Notes under the pieces: model-generated | Seen by the model: only the letters and a program-made list of their open reading frames with translations | Database searches by the model: none | What the model was told of the DNA's origin: nothing | Translations under genes and position numbers: made by a program | Shown: piece after piece, positions 1 to 11,550 of the stretch | Position numbering within the stretch: the first letter of the stretch is position 1 | Layout: each line of letters starts with the position of its first letter | Assembly (NCBI GenBank): GCA_003427395.1 | Contig: BFEA01000946.1 | Span: 80,174 to 144,173 of the forward strand | Direction: 5' to 3' | Source of the DNA: Chara braunii | Lineage: Eukaryota; Streptophyta; Charophyceae; Charales; Characeae | DNA length: 64,000 nt

Positions 1-417
1 CGTCCTAAGATAGTGTATGAGCATTGACGTCCGAATCTTGATTGAGGACATGTTGGGAAAGAGGATGTCCTGGTGCGCTAATAGGTACCATATAACGTGA
101 TCAAACCACAGGGGGGTATCCCCGCAGTCCTTGTTCTTATCCTTCTTGCACTTGCACTTCAGATATGGTCTTCCCACACTCCATACCTTCCTCAGGGTCC
201 TGAGATCATGCTTCCCCTCCTGCCTAATGCCCTTCTGCCACATGCTAGAATTTGTATCCCCACGTTTATCGGGATCGAGCTCACGCATGGGAGAAAATTT
301 CAGATCCTGGGGATCCAGAGGGCTGACCCTACCGCAATACTTCAGTTTTCCTTTCAAAATAAATGTCCTACACTGTCTAACCTGCTCGTCCATGACGTTA
401 CCTAAGAACTGAAGTGC
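1..417. other. Unassigned non-coding sequence
   Basis: I recognise no gene, repeat or RNA here. Short overlapping open frames exist on the plus strand, but their translations are low in information and do not resemble any family I know. The stretch lies just downstream (in minus-strand sense) of the interrupted ORF at 418-1152, so it may hold that gene's 3' flank. Confidence 0.4.
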
Positions 418-1152
418 TCAGACAGAGATCGGTGCGATATGGTTGAAGGTGTCCATCTTCCAGATCGCGTGTCTAAAGGCCGTGGAGGTGTGCTCGACCC
501 AGTATGTGGATGCAAGGGGCACAAACGCTGTATATTGGTCACGCTCCGAAGCCTTACCGCCTTTCTTGCTGGAGGCGGGTGGAGAATCTTGGGTGGTGGC
601 TTTTATCGCCGCGATGACGCGCTCCATCTCATTTCTCTCCTCTTCCTCGATTGCAAGGTCATCACATAGCGCCGTGCGGTTGTCCTGGGCGTCATCGGGA
701 CCACCCATCCTGGTTTCGGGTACCCGCCCTTCCAGGTGGGAGTCATCCATACCCCAGATCTTGAGAAAGATCTGTTCGACCTTCGTCGATTTACTCGCGA
801 GCTCCCTCCATTCCCTAACGTATTCACCCTTCCATAGTTCGAGCTTTTCGCAAAGAACCTCTAGTTCATCATCGAACTCGCGCCGTCCCAGGTCTCAAGC
901 ACCCGCAAGGACGGCAAGGTCGCTAAAGCCCAACATTTCAAAAAAGTGGGGAAAGCGACCGGAATCCCATTTCGCCTTGATAGCATCAATGGCCCCGGGG
1001 TTGACGAAGGTGAGTAGTGCCTGCGTAGGTTTCGCAGGGGAAGCGCATTCCTTCAACCATGGAAGGCGGTGCATGATCTCGTTCCACCAACCTCCCGGGA
1101 ACGCCTCCTTGGGGGGCGGCTGTGCAAGCGTGAAGGAAGAACCGCAAAGCAC
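418..1152 (-). pseudogene. Interrupted unknown protein (one in-frame TGA)
   Basis: I do not recognise the family. One minus-strand frame is open from 1152 to 418 except for a single TGA at 895-897, which separates an 85-residue part ending FSDLAVLAGA from a part that resumes DLGRREFDDELEVL and runs to the TAG or TGA at 418. The joined product would be about 244 residues: an N-terminal aromatic/proline stretch with GGWWNEIMHRLPWL, a middle charged probably helical stretch (LCEKLELWKGEYVREW), and an acidic segment (DDLAIEEEERNEMERV) followed by a Lys/Ser linker and an aromatic tail. Protein-like composition on both sides of the TGA argues that this is one coding frame, with CGA (Arg) to TGA as a simple origin for the stop. 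The start at 1152 is only the first ATG; purine-rich DNA upstream could be an intron or flank. It is probably a decayed exon or mobile-element ORF. Confidence 0.5.
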
Positions 1153-2040
1153 AACAGCGAAATAGGACAGTTATCCAAAATAATTGTACGGGATGGACCA
1201 GAACAGAGCAAAAAAACAAAAGTAAAAGAAGAATGTTGAGGCGGGTTAAGGGGGAAGGGAGGAGGCACAATCAAGCAGGGGGACGAGGATATCGCAAAAA
1301 GAAGGAAAGAATGGTGACGAGGAGAAGGGCCAAGAGGATTCGGAAGGGAGAGAAGGTCATTGCGAAGGGAGGAGGAAGAGGAAAGAGACAAACAGGATAA
1401 GGGGTGAGCAAAGCTAAGCCAAAAGGGATTACAGGGGCTGGCAACAAAGGGAGGCATGTTCAGCAAAACCTTTTTACCTTCGTCATATTACACTTTTGAT
1501 TCCGCATCGCTTACTTCGGCAGATCGCAGCTATCACCCTCCCAATCGTTCAGACGAGCGCAGGCGTACCCTATGGCAACAACTACCACCCATGTCCAAGA
1601 TAGGCTTTGCAGTGCGGTTAGGGGAGGCACCCCCCAACAACGCTTGAGGAACTCGTCCTCCTCAGTGTGTAGCATGTGTGTGTAACATGAGTTATGCACG
1701 AGTATGACACGTCATACTCGTGCAGCTCCAACCATGTCGGCACACCACAGGCAAGGAGCAAGGCGCGGGGGTGATTTTCAAACGCGGCAAGGTAAGGCCC
1801 AATCGTGTGTCAATTTGTGGCGAGGGCGAGACAAGCCGTTTTGTCGAAAGTAAATGGGCATGCAAGGGTAGCGCAAGACGAAAAAAGAAGGAGGGCGAGA
1901 GACTGCCTTCTCGAGGAATAATTACATTCAACACATTCACATTCGAGTCATTCCATTCGAGATGCCAAGTCATGCTCGCATATATACCTACAAAGTATTT
2001 ATTTAATCAATCTGACATCACCCCCCCTTTTTCATAAGCG
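1153..2040. other. Intergenic, no recognisable gene
   Basis: Purine-rich stretches on the plus strand (about 1200-1440) are followed by mixed sequence. Open frames here are short and have hydrophobic, low-complexity translations that arise from reading the purine tract in antisense. I see no domain, RNA gene or terminal repeat. Confidence 0.4.
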
Positions 2041-2240
2041 GGAAGGAGAGAGAGAGAGCGAGAGAGAAGAAGAGGGAGACAACGAGGAAGAAGAACGGGG
2101 GGGAGGAGGAGGAGGAGAAGACAAAGGGGGAGAAGGGCAGTAAAAAGGTGGGGAGATGAAGAAAGTTCAGAGGGGAAAAAAAGGTCGGAAGAAGAAGAGA
2201 AGAAAAAAGGAAAGGGGAACAGGAAAAGAGTAAAGGCTAA
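2041..2240 (+). repeat. GA-rich polypurine tract
   Basis: Almost every base on the plus strand is A or G for about 200 bp, beginning with GA dinucleotides and continuing as irregular GGA/GAA. Similar tracts recur at 2330-2500, 2590-3030 and 3715-3810, always with purines on the plus strand. It is not coding. The apparent ORFs across it are Leu/Ser/Phe-rich or Lys/Glu/Arg-rich artefacts. Confidence 0.8.
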
Positions 2241-2337
2241 GCACAACCCCCTATATACCCGGTGAGCTTATGGGTCCGACATGCCTTTTACGGGCCTTTT
2301 CATACACACATTAGAATCATTCATTAAAAAAGGGAAG

Positions 2338-2395
<58 letters not shown>
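2338..2395 (+). repeat. Poly(A) run of about 58 bp
   Basis: An uninterrupted A homopolymer sits inside a longer purine tract (2330-2500). It could be the tail of a retroposed sequence, but I see no matching target-site duplication or upstream coding body, so simple homopolymer expansion is equally likely. The lysine-rich ORF that spans it is an artefact. Confidence 0.85.
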
Positions 2396-2397
<2 letters not shown>

Positions 2398-2589
2398 GAG
2401 AAAGAAGGAGAAGCGAGACATAGAAAGAAAAAGAAAACGAAAAAAAGAGGAAAAGGAGGAAGAAAGGAAAGAGAATTACTGAAGAACGAGAGAGGAAACA
2501 ACCCATACGATTTTCCAAAAAAACTCAGTAGAGCACCAAACTTATCATCACAAAGTATTCCTCATTGTCAGGAACTAACTAGATAACCT

Positions 2590-4025
2590 CCGACTAGCAC
2601 GGGGAAGAGGGTGAGAAAAAGGGGATAGAGGGGGAAGGAACTCTGGGAGAGATACGGAGAAGGGGGAAGGCAGGGAAAGGAACATCCTGCTTCAGCTCTA
2701 TCCTCCAGGCCCCACGTGCTCCTGTCTCCACACGGACCATCTCGCCGAATCGTAGGAAGGGCATGGCAAATCCCTGAAGCGCTTTTCTACCCCATGCCAT
2801 TTGGGGCGTCATCAGAGGGGGCACATATTCTATGGTCTTTGGAAGGTGGAGGGGGCGTGGTGGTGCGAGGGGAGGCGTGGCGAGGGGGTGGGGGAGGTGG
2901 TTATGGGGGTGGAGGAGAAAGTCGGGGAGGGGGGGAGGAAGGGACATAATTCAAGTGGTGGGGGAGAAGGGAAGGAGTATATGAAGAAAAGAAAAGAGAG
3001 CAAGGATAGGAAGGATAAAAAAGCTAAAACAGTGTGAGGAGGCGTCCCCGTCGTGATCTTCGACTCCATCGTCCACGCCATGCGCTACTCAATCAGTATG
3101 TGCAACCTGCGAGTGACACCAATCGTAAAAAATAGGCAGCAGCAACAAGTCAGGAACAAGGAAATGAAGCCGATGGTGCATGCAATCAGCAGCGCAAAGC
3201 ACCTAGGGGAAGCGCATAAAAAGACCCTCTCGGAGAGGCAGGCTGTAGAAAGCAGGCATGCTATGGCGATGTTAGGGAGCAAGGCGAGGAGAAGCAACAG
3301 GGCCAAGCAGGTGCTCAGCATTGTCGTGATCGAGCCTGGGGGGAGCATGGTAGGCCCGACGTGGCTTATCGCATCGGTTTGCATGGCGCAGAGTCGAGGT
3401 GAGGCGAGGGCGGCAGAAAAATGACGAGGAAGCCTCACGCCCAGATCGTTACCACTTCTTCCGCCTCCGGTTGCTCTTCCACCTGGTCCAGTCGACGAAG
3501 AAGTCCATGCCGCACGTCGCCACACCACGCACCCGCAGAACCGGAACGCACCGTGCCTTACCACCTGTCAGAACCGATTATTGCACGGTGAACCGATGAA
3601 CAGTACCGCCAGCCCCAAGTCCTAATATAGTCCGTTCTCCATCGGGGATCGTGAACTTCCGGCGAAAGCCTTTTCACGCATCCCTCCGTTTATCACAGCA
3701 ATCCTATAGTCATAAGCGCAAAAAGAAAAAAGGAAAAAAGAAAAAAAGGGGAAAGGGGAAGGGGGAAAAAAAGGTGGGGGAAAAAAAGGAAAGAGAACAA
3801 GGAATTATGCTACTATTGGCCCATGGCTAGTCTTATTCCGGCCGGTCATGAGTACGCGTCATTCCCAAGGTCTATCTGTACCTATTCCGATTTACGGAGT
3901 TGGGGGGGCGGCTCCCTTAGAGAAGAACCTTAGTCCTATTCAGGGAGGTTGACCCTCATTGTTTTCTTTCGAGAATGATCAAAGCGACAAATCGAAGCGT
4001 GCAAATTCAGGAGGAAAAAAAGGGG
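2590..4025. other. Purine-rich intergenic DNA, no confident gene
   Basis: The first part, to about 3030, is G/A-rich. A minus-strand frame at 3085-3564 encodes a Cys/Leu-rich hydrophobic stretch that could pass for membrane segments, but it has no family resemblance and I do not call it. 3715-3810 is another A/G tract. The sequence then enters the assembly gap. Confidence 0.4.
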
Positions 4026-4649
4026 NNNNNNNNNNNNNNNNNNNNNNNNNNNNNNNNNNNNNNNNNNNNNNNNNNNNNNNNNNNNNNNNNNNNNNNNNNN
4101 NNNNNNNNNNNNNNNNNNNNNNNNNNNNNNNNNNNNNNNNNNNNNNNNNNNNNNNNNNNNNNNNNNNNNNNNNNNNNNNNNNNNNNNNNNNNNNNNNNNN
4201 NNNNNNNNNNNNNNNNNNNNNNNNNNNNNNNNNNNNNNNNNNNNNNNNNNNNNNNNNNNNNNNNNNNNNNNNNNNNNNNNNNNNNNNNNNNNNNNNNNNN
4301 NNNNNNNNNNNNNNNNNNNNNNNNNNNNNNNNNNNNNNNNNNNNNNNNNNNNNNNNNNNNNNNNNNNNNNNNNNNNNNNNNNNNNNNNNNNNNNNNNNNN
4401 NNNNNNNNNNNNNNNNNNNNNNNNNNNNNNNNNNNNNNNNNNNNNNNNNNNNNNNNNNNNNNNNNNNNNNNNNNNNNNNNNNNNNNNNNNNNNNNNNNNN
4501 NNNNNNNNNNNNNNNNNNNNNNNNNNNNNNNNNNNNNNNNNNNNNNNNNNNNNNNNNNNNNNNNNNNNNNNNNNNNNNNNNNNNNNNNNNNNNNNNNNNN
4601 NNNNNNNNNNNNNNNNNNNNNNNNNNNNNNNNNNNNNNNNNNNNNNNNN
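4026..4649. other. Assembly gap (N)
   Basis: A run of 624 undetermined bases flanked by an AAAAAGGGG edge and an A run. Open frames that cross it are meaningless. Confidence 0.99.
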
Positions 4650-4864
4650 AAAAAATGCGTTGCTTTTTTTTTCCAATTATTTGCACTCACAGCCAAACCC
4701 CCCTAACCAATTTTTTTTTTTTTTTTTTTGTTCGAGGGGGTGGGGCTAGGGTTGCACCGCCCCATGGCGCTTCCCGAATCCCCAACCCCCCTCCCCACTA
4801 GCCACCACGTCGCCTCAAAGCCTCGCGTCCGCACAGACACGTCGGTGAGGTCACAGATCTTGCT

Positions 4865-5753
4865 GTGGCCGTGGACTTGGCCGTGCTTGGCCACGGTCAG
4901 GGGGGATTCGTAGTCACTGCAGCAAGTTCGAGTGCAAATGAGCAGGAAGATGGGGGCCACTACATACGTGCTGCTTCACCAGGGGCGCCCACTAAGGGAA
5001 CTCAGAATAGACCCGCTGGCTTGGTTGTGGGAACCCTAGTCAGAGTGAACGACAACTTGTTGCAATACACTTCCATATTGGGTAGACAGATTCAAGAAAA
5101 GGAAACCAACCTTCCAACGACAGTGGCTGACCTGCTGAATAGGTTAAGAGGAGACGTTCAGCCAATTACAAGAGAGGATATGAAGACTCTCTGGACCCAG
5201 TTAACTGTCCTTCCCTCCCAAAAACTTGCAGGCATTCTATGGCTTCTTTCGCATGCGGCTGTACCCACCTCAACCTGACTCTTCGAAAGAGGGATGGACA
5301 TTGATACAAATGTAGGCAGTGTGGAGGAAGGAGGAGGAAACTCTGCAGCACCTTTTTTGGGCATGCCCGACTTCAAAGAGGTTATGGCAGTGGTGGGAGC
5401 AACATTGGCTCCAATTCGTTGGTCCAATCCTATCCTGGGACGAGACCTGGGCACTTCATGGGCATATTCCGGCGACTTGGTTCAAGTGCAAAGGCAGAGG
5501 TTACGTAGCGCAGGCAATCAGATCAATCCTCATCTGGGTCATATGGGAAGCCCGCAACAACGTTCTCTTTCGCCAGCAATGGACGAGCGACGCCGCCCTT
5601 CTGGCTAAGGTCAAAGCATGGATCAGAACCATGATACGTGTTGACTGGACCAGGAAAGCAAACATAGGACGTACACTGCGGGGCAGGCACTGGTTTCTGG
5701 TCTCCTGGGCACGAGACAACCAATTAGCAGCAGTCACATTGGTGGGAGATTAA
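4865..5753 (+). pseudogene. LINE-type non-LTR retrotransposon 3' end (zf-RVT)
   Basis: This is the C-terminal end of a plant-type LINE ORF2. The first frame (4865-5278) contains the pre-zinc block WTQLTVLPSQKLAGILWLLSH, here broken by TGA at 5276-5278. The same frame resumes with LFERGMDID. A frameshift follows, after which 5319-5753 carries EEETLQHLFWACPTSKRLWQWW, typical of the reverse-transcriptase zinc-binding domain, and then a W-rich tail ending VTLVGD. The expected first Cys pair is visible out of frame as CRQCG near 5308-5322, so the zinc site is complete except for an indel. No RT core remains upstream; the gap at 4026-4649 and a poly(T) run near 4711-4729 limit what can be seen. The element is dead and 5'-truncated. 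Confidence 0.75.
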
Positions 5754-8640
5754 GTCATCTCATCCTGGCTTTCTGCTTGGTCTTTTCCCCCTTCCCCCTC
5801 TTCCCTTCCCCCACTTCCTCCTTCCCCTCCCTTATTCTGGTTTCTGTCTTGCTCCGGTTTTCATGTTCTTTTCTGTCCTTGGTCCCTGTCACTGTTCTTC
5901 TGCTCTCGTTTCCTCNGTTACACTTTTATCNGTCGTTTTCAGAACCAGGGCACTCNGTTCCAGTGGGCAGACANAGTAGTCTGTATATGGGGTGGAGGGT
6001 GGAAAGTGNCGCCGACCGTCTGGGAAACCCTCTTTCCACTCGGTCGGAGTAGACGGAGCTCCGGGCCGCAATAGGCATGTTTTTCTTTCTTTCTTTTTTT
6101 GCTTTCTTTTCTTAGGTAGGGCTATACAAAGTTCTCAGTAGGAAGTTAGTCGGTGCTTCAGCTTGAATGGATGCGAATGGATTCTAACTAGTAATGCGAA
6201 TTGTGGATGAATTAGAGTTTTCAAAGTTCGAGTTTTATAAGCTAAACCGGTTGACACTGGCGGGATAACTCCGGGTTGAATTGTGAGGTCCCCGACCTCT
6301 CTTCACTACTTGCAATATCAACAATAAGAGATGCTTAAAAAAAAATAAAAAAAACTTTGGACCGCTATAGTAGCTCTAGATCTCCTGCCTTTACGTTAGT
6401 CACGCCTTTCTTCCATGTCCTTCAGGGTGAAACCTTCTCCCCGCTATTGGATGCACTTCCCTGCTTGCTATTTATCTAGACTGATTACCACCGTTCTATC
6501 CCTTCCCGCCGTACCTTGCACTCCCCTGCTCGCTGCTCGGGTGAAGGTAACGCACCACTGTCTTGCGTACGCTGCACATTACTTCCTCCTCGCTGGTATC
6601 TGTTGTTTGTCAAACGCCTAGTTACTGTGGTAAACAACCCACCAAACCTTGGTTACTGCGGCAAGGGGCTATGGCGAAAAGCTCTACCCTAACTGGCGTC
6701 CTGGACTGTTCGAGTGAGTGCCGCTGAGGACCAGCCTCCTCCCTCGTTGTGGGGAGTGCGGTGCTCCGGTCTGTTCCCCGTTGAGTCGGCGGGGGGTGGC
6801 GGTCGAACAGCGCCTTCCGCCGAAGTGAGAAGGCGACGACGGTAACCGGAGCGCTCTGCTACCCGCCCTGTACCAACACTCCCGCCGGCACCCCCAATAC
6901 TCTTGGAAGGGCATTTTGCGACCACCTCTGGAGGTAGTAGCAATTTTGTTTTTCAGTTCGAGAGTTCGTGAAAGGAAATTCGAAATGAACTTTTTTTTTT
7001 TTTTTTTTACAAAAAAAAAGGACCCTGAGGGCTTCATATTTCATTCAAATGATAGATCTGAGGCCGGGAACCCTCAACAAACAACCCGGGAGAACTAAAT
7101 AGGACAAAAGCCCTACAGCACCAAAACAAGTTTACAACAGGCGTCGGGATTCAAAGGTCTAGGGACAAAAATGGCCAAATCCAGACCGCTGCCCTGACAT
7201 TCCGTGACCCTGAAAGAAGCCAAAAAAATAACCGTGCCAACATGGCCTAAGAATCCTCACAATCCAAAAACTCAATCTCCACCATCAAAAAAGACCAACG
7301 AACCAAGAAAGGAAGGCCTACCACAACCTATCCCAACCTCCTATCCACAAGGCCTCAGGTACCGTCTCCGGTATCAAAACTACCCCCCAGTGTAACTAGG
7401 TCTACCCCATTACCCACCCTATCCTCATTTTACTGCTCAGTTATGTAACTACCCCCAACTCGCCTACTTCGGCGAGGGAAATCTCTGGCCTCACGATTCT
7501 CCACAACTTTATAGACGTCGTCGCGCGCATCGTTCCGGCACCGCACGAGGCAGCGTGGGACCCTCCCGGCCGCGTCACGCTGAAGTTGGTTTTAATCTTT
7601 CGTCACTGATATATACGTGGAGTTTCCGCAAGCCGCTCCGATCGAGTGCACCAGCCATACCTCTCACGAGCCCCTACGACAGGATAGGGCCTACGTGAGG
7701 CGCGACTTACCTCCACCTTACGGGAGTTGTCACCTCCTTTCGGTGGGCGTATCCCCGTCGAGCTACCAATCCACAGTACGAAAGCTGATCAGCTGCAATC
7801 GCAGAGGTGGACCAGTCGAGGGCATTTCTCGTTCGCTGTAGCATAGGGGGTACGCGCGGTAATACGTCTCTATCGGACCCGCACGCGAACCGTCAACTCG
7901 GCGGCTGAAGTCCAAAGCGTGGTTCGTCGTCGGTCGACTAGGACGTATCCCACTCACCACGCGCACACCATTCACCAACGCAAAAATAAAACACACCCAC
8001 ACACGCGTATACATATATTGAACGACACTGAACAAACAACGCGACAACACTCCTAGTCCCTTAGTAGCAGTCCCATAACTCTCCAATGCGGAAATCGGAT
8101 AAGCGTCGCGCGCGAGACTCTGTATAAAACCACGCGGGCGCAGGACAAACTCATATCGACTCGCAATGAACGCTTACGCAAGCGGTCGCAATGATGGTGT
8201 ACTATGTAGTACCTATACTCAAGCGGTCCTTGTTAATCTCGAAGGCCACGTTCGACACTCAAATGTCGGCTGACACGCGTCTTGAGGGTTAATCTCTCGA
8301 CGCTGGACAACCGCCAAGTGCGGTTGAGAACCACACCCTCTACTGCGCTCTGCGGAGAGTGTGTGGTACACAGGTTCATACCTGTAGTGGCAATCGTCTC
8401 TTATCGCCCTGGAGATCATCTCCATCATCTAAGGCCTGGAGAGAAGTCAAGGGGTTTGACTTTGACGGTTGTCACGGACTACAACGTCCAACTATAAAAA
8501 TTCTAAAAAGCAAGGGATAAGAGGGAGTCTCATTCCCCTCGAAAACATAATCTATTCAACCCTTGTGCAAGGTCACAGTAGGCCTCGCGAAAACATTCAA
8601 GCCATCAGTCTGTACATATATAAATAAGGGTTATTAATAT
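5754..8640. other. Intergenic DNA with pyrimidine and T runs, no gene seen
   Basis: A C/T-rich stretch (about 5770-5900) with several ambiguous bases follows the LINE remnant and may be its 3' UTR. A TTTC-rich stretch lies at 6077-6115 and a T run at 6985-7008. The rest is unique-looking sequence with only short open frames. I recognise no protein family, RNA or terminal repeat. Confidence 0.4.
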
Positions 8641-9300
8641 TTGACGATCACTTCTCACAGTCACAGTGGGACTCCTCTCAGCCATATATATATGTTATCG
8701 CAGGCAGTCACATCTAGAGTCCGAACCACAAACATACCTGCAATCACATCAAAGATCCAACAAAAGTCCACACACTACACGGTGTCAACTCCAACCAATC
8801 TCTATACTCATACCCCTCGCTTTGGCCATGCAAGCCCCAACCTCCTACCAGCCAACCATAATTAAATACTCATTACCTTTGTTAAATAATCATTCAATAA
8901 AAGTCCGGGTGAAACCTTAACAAAACAATAAAGTCACCAGGGCTAAAGCCTTTTAGGTTGAGTATTGAGAGTGAATTGGGGTTGGGTCGTAAACCGAAGA
9001 ATCGGCAACGGACTTGTTATCAGTGATAACCAAAGGTGATCCTCATGAGATCAAAGTTGAATCTAGTCCAAAATCCTGAATTGAATCGTTCAAAGAAGGA
9101 CCTGTAACATAAAATAGGTCAATGTCCAGGCTAAATCTATCAGCCATTGGAGAATAATCCCCATAACACGATCTCACTTCACACCTTTCTAATTGTCTAA
9201 GTCTAAATCTACCTCTAAGCAGTGTTCAAAGCAAAGGTAGACCCTGACATAACCTCTCCTGTACAGTGTGGGTTGCGAGAATCACCACCTATAATCTAAC
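8641..9300. other. AT-rich non-coding DNA
   Basis: AT-rich, with stop codons in all frames and short frames only. It grades into the repeat arrays at 9315-10848 and is probably part of the same non-coding unit, possibly the untranslated part of an LTR element. Confidence 0.35.
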
Positions 9301-9314
9301 CCCTCTAAGCTAAG

Positions 9315-9600
9315 GAAATTTCGGCAGTGCTTCCCGTAGGAAAAGTGTCTTTTTCAGAATTTATATCAGCTCAAATACGAAAACAGAAGTAGTCTTTAAT
9401 TCTCCAAAGTCCAATTTTGTCTAACTCCCTGAATTAGCAAAAGTTTGGGCAGCACTCCCTTTAGAAAATGAGACTTTCTATATTTTTACTAAGCCATACA
9501 TTATCTTTAGACAAGTTGAACTTTGAAAAGTCAAAATTTGACTAACTCTTTGGATTTGCAGAAATTTCGGCAGCGCTTCCCGTAGAGAAAGTAACTTACC
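9315..9600 (+). repeat. 121-125 bp tandem repeat, three degenerate copies
   Basis: The phrase AAATTTCGGCAGNGCTTCCC followed by GTAG and an A-rich GAAAGT recurs at about 9316, 9441 and 9562. Each of the last two copies is preceded by CTAACTC and a short T-rich or GAATT stretch. Spacing is 125 then 121 bp. The middle copy is more diverged (GGGCAGCACTCCCTTTAG). It is non-coding. The conserved phrase is reminiscent of non-coding segments in plant LTR elements, but I cannot name one. Confidence 0.65.
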
Positions 9601-9905
9601 AAAATTTATACAAAGCCAAGTATAATAAAATATCCCAGAAAATACGATAATTGATCTAAGTAAAATAAAGTTGGCCCAGAAAATGCAGAAATTGAACTAA
9701 CTCCTATCGCTCTAGCACGTGGCGAGCTCCTAAAACAACTACCTGTCAACTGACTCTCAGACTACGTAGTGCCCTCACTCAGTCACATGCAAGTCAAACC
9801 ACAAGAGTAAGTACTCTCACCATCCCTGGTTAATCAGAACAAACACTGTAAGTAGTTCATAGTCTTTCAATGATTTAGCCCTTTTTACCCAACTTACATA
9901 AGGCA

Positions 9906-10848
9906 TAAGGTCAGGACACCCAAACTTATGGAATGAACCTTACCTTAGTCAGGCCTAAAGTCAGGCCACCCAAACTTATGGAATGATCCCAACTTAGCCA
10001 AAGTATACACAAACACAAGGCACAACAACTTTTCTATTCTTTGGGCATATGACTAGACCATTGTAGTTGTCCCGAACTATTTAAGTAGTCAGGTTGTATA
10101 TACGTCTCTGAACTTAATCTTTAAGGTGGGCGTAGGACTTAGTCATTCATCTTAGAAACAATGCTCAATCGGCCCAAGTTACCTTTAGTTATACTCTTTC
10201 TTGTACTCTCTTCAGATTGTGATAAGCTACAGTCAGACCACCTAAACTTATAGAAGGGTCTGATCAACTTGTTCATAAATAAGATAATAATAAAATATAG
10301 CCAAATTATAACCTTGGGTTTCAACATGTGCGGGCTTTGAGTCAGACCACCTGAACTTACAGAACATTCTGACTCTCTGCCTAATTCATTCCTCTCTGAT
10401 CCAAGTTGCGCGTGGCATTGGGCCAGGCCACCTGAACTTATAGAACGGTTAGCCCTTTGTCAAGTTCATTTTCTCAAAATAAAGCAGGTAGAGGCTGAGC
10501 CACCTAAACTTATAGAACAACTCAAACCTCCTCGTTCAGAACCAAATAAGCAGAAGAAACCCAATATAACCAAGGCAACCAAGGCACCTGAACTTACAGA
10601 ACGCACTTGGCCCCTGAAAAAAAGTCAACCACAAGCAGCCCTCACAAGTCAGAGCAATCAGACCACGTAAACTTATAGAACAATCTGGTCCTCAAGGCAA
10701 TCCCACAACACCGGGTCTCCCCAAACTTATGGGGACTTCCCAGCCTCCAGAGCAATCAGACCACCTAAACTTATAGAACGGTCTGATGCCCCACGCAGTC
10801 CAAAATAAACCATAGCACGGGGTCTCCCCAAACTTATGGGGACCTCCC
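9906..10848 (+). repeat. Array of stem-loops with a shared loop and variable complementary arms
   Basis: At least ten units share the core CACCTRAACTTATAGAAC (variants CCCAAACTTATGGAATG and CCCAAACTTATGGGG). Each core is flanked by arms that pair with each other yet differ between units: TAAGGT/ACCTTA (9906/9937), TCAGACC/GGTCTGA (10233/10257), GAGTCAGA/TCTGACTC (10339/10368), GGGC/GCCC (10420/10452), TGAG/CTCA plus GAGG/CCTC (10491-10530), CCAAG/CTTGG (10579/10606), CAGA/TCTG (10659/10684), TCCCC/GGGGA (10718/10731 and 10825/10838) and ATCAGACC/GGTCTGAT (10755/10780). The pattern looks like compensatory change around an invariant loop, as in a structured RNA or repeated hairpin. No protein is encoded. 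Confidence 0.8.
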
Positions 10849-10860
10849 AGCCTTAATGAA

Positions 10861-11550
10861 CCAGTCAAACTTCAAAGCAATATTGCCTTTCTCCCAGCCT
10901 TCCCCTTGATGTAATCCCCTTTTGTTCACAATCTGTCTTCAGGCAATCAACAAAACTGAAACGGAGATTGCACAGACATTCTTTTATTTAATCTGGTTTA
11001 ACTCTTGAAAGTCAAACAAAAAGTTAAAGTAAGGTTGCATACCATATACTCAGTCAAACATGCAATAGGTAGTACAGATAGGGGCTATAAGCTAGGTTTA
11101 TAGAGGGAAAAACAATAGTTACCTTTCAATTCCCTGGCTCCAGAACTCCTCCTGAGTTCCGACAGAGCTCCCTTAATCGGTGGGGCGAACCTCCCCCAGA
11201 GGCCTTGGCGCGGGTTACGGGTTGCAATCCCGCCTGCCGCCTTCTTCTCAGCTCAGGACTAAACTTAGAGTAAAAAGGGCAGAAGAAAAGGGGTCTGAAA
11301 TCCTCGAGATGCAAGAGGGGGACAACTTAACTCTCGGGAGAGGGCCTTGATACCTTCAATCGCCTGAGGGTCCCGCAATGATGGCCAAAGCGCACAACAC
11401 ACTTGGTCAAGATTGAAGTCAAACTGTTACAGCCAGTCCCCTGAGGACTTTCCAGTTTGCAGCACTAACTCCTGGATACCCCTTCATAGACAAATCGACC
11501 ACTACACCTCAGCCCGACGCAACCCGCATCGGTCAACAGTCAGCTATCAG
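10861..11550. other. Non-coding, possible LTR-like sequence
   Basis: AT-rich to about 11120, then a GC-richer stretch (11126-11300). There is no recognisable coding frame. The abrupt composition change near 11120 may mark a repeat boundary, but I find no second copy in the window. Confidence 0.3.

Noticed and set aside
2281-2586. Lysine-rich ORF across the poly(A) run
   Set aside because: Translation of a homopolymer and purine tract; no independent coding signal.
3085-3564. Minus-strand ORF with hydrophobic Cys/Leu-rich segments
   Set aside because: Could be read as a membrane protein, but composition is irregular and no family resemblance or conserved context supports it.
9906-10848. CRISPR-like array
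   Set aside because: Repeats are degenerate, spacing is irregular, the flanks pair with each other, and the setting is eukaryotic; no cas-like genes.
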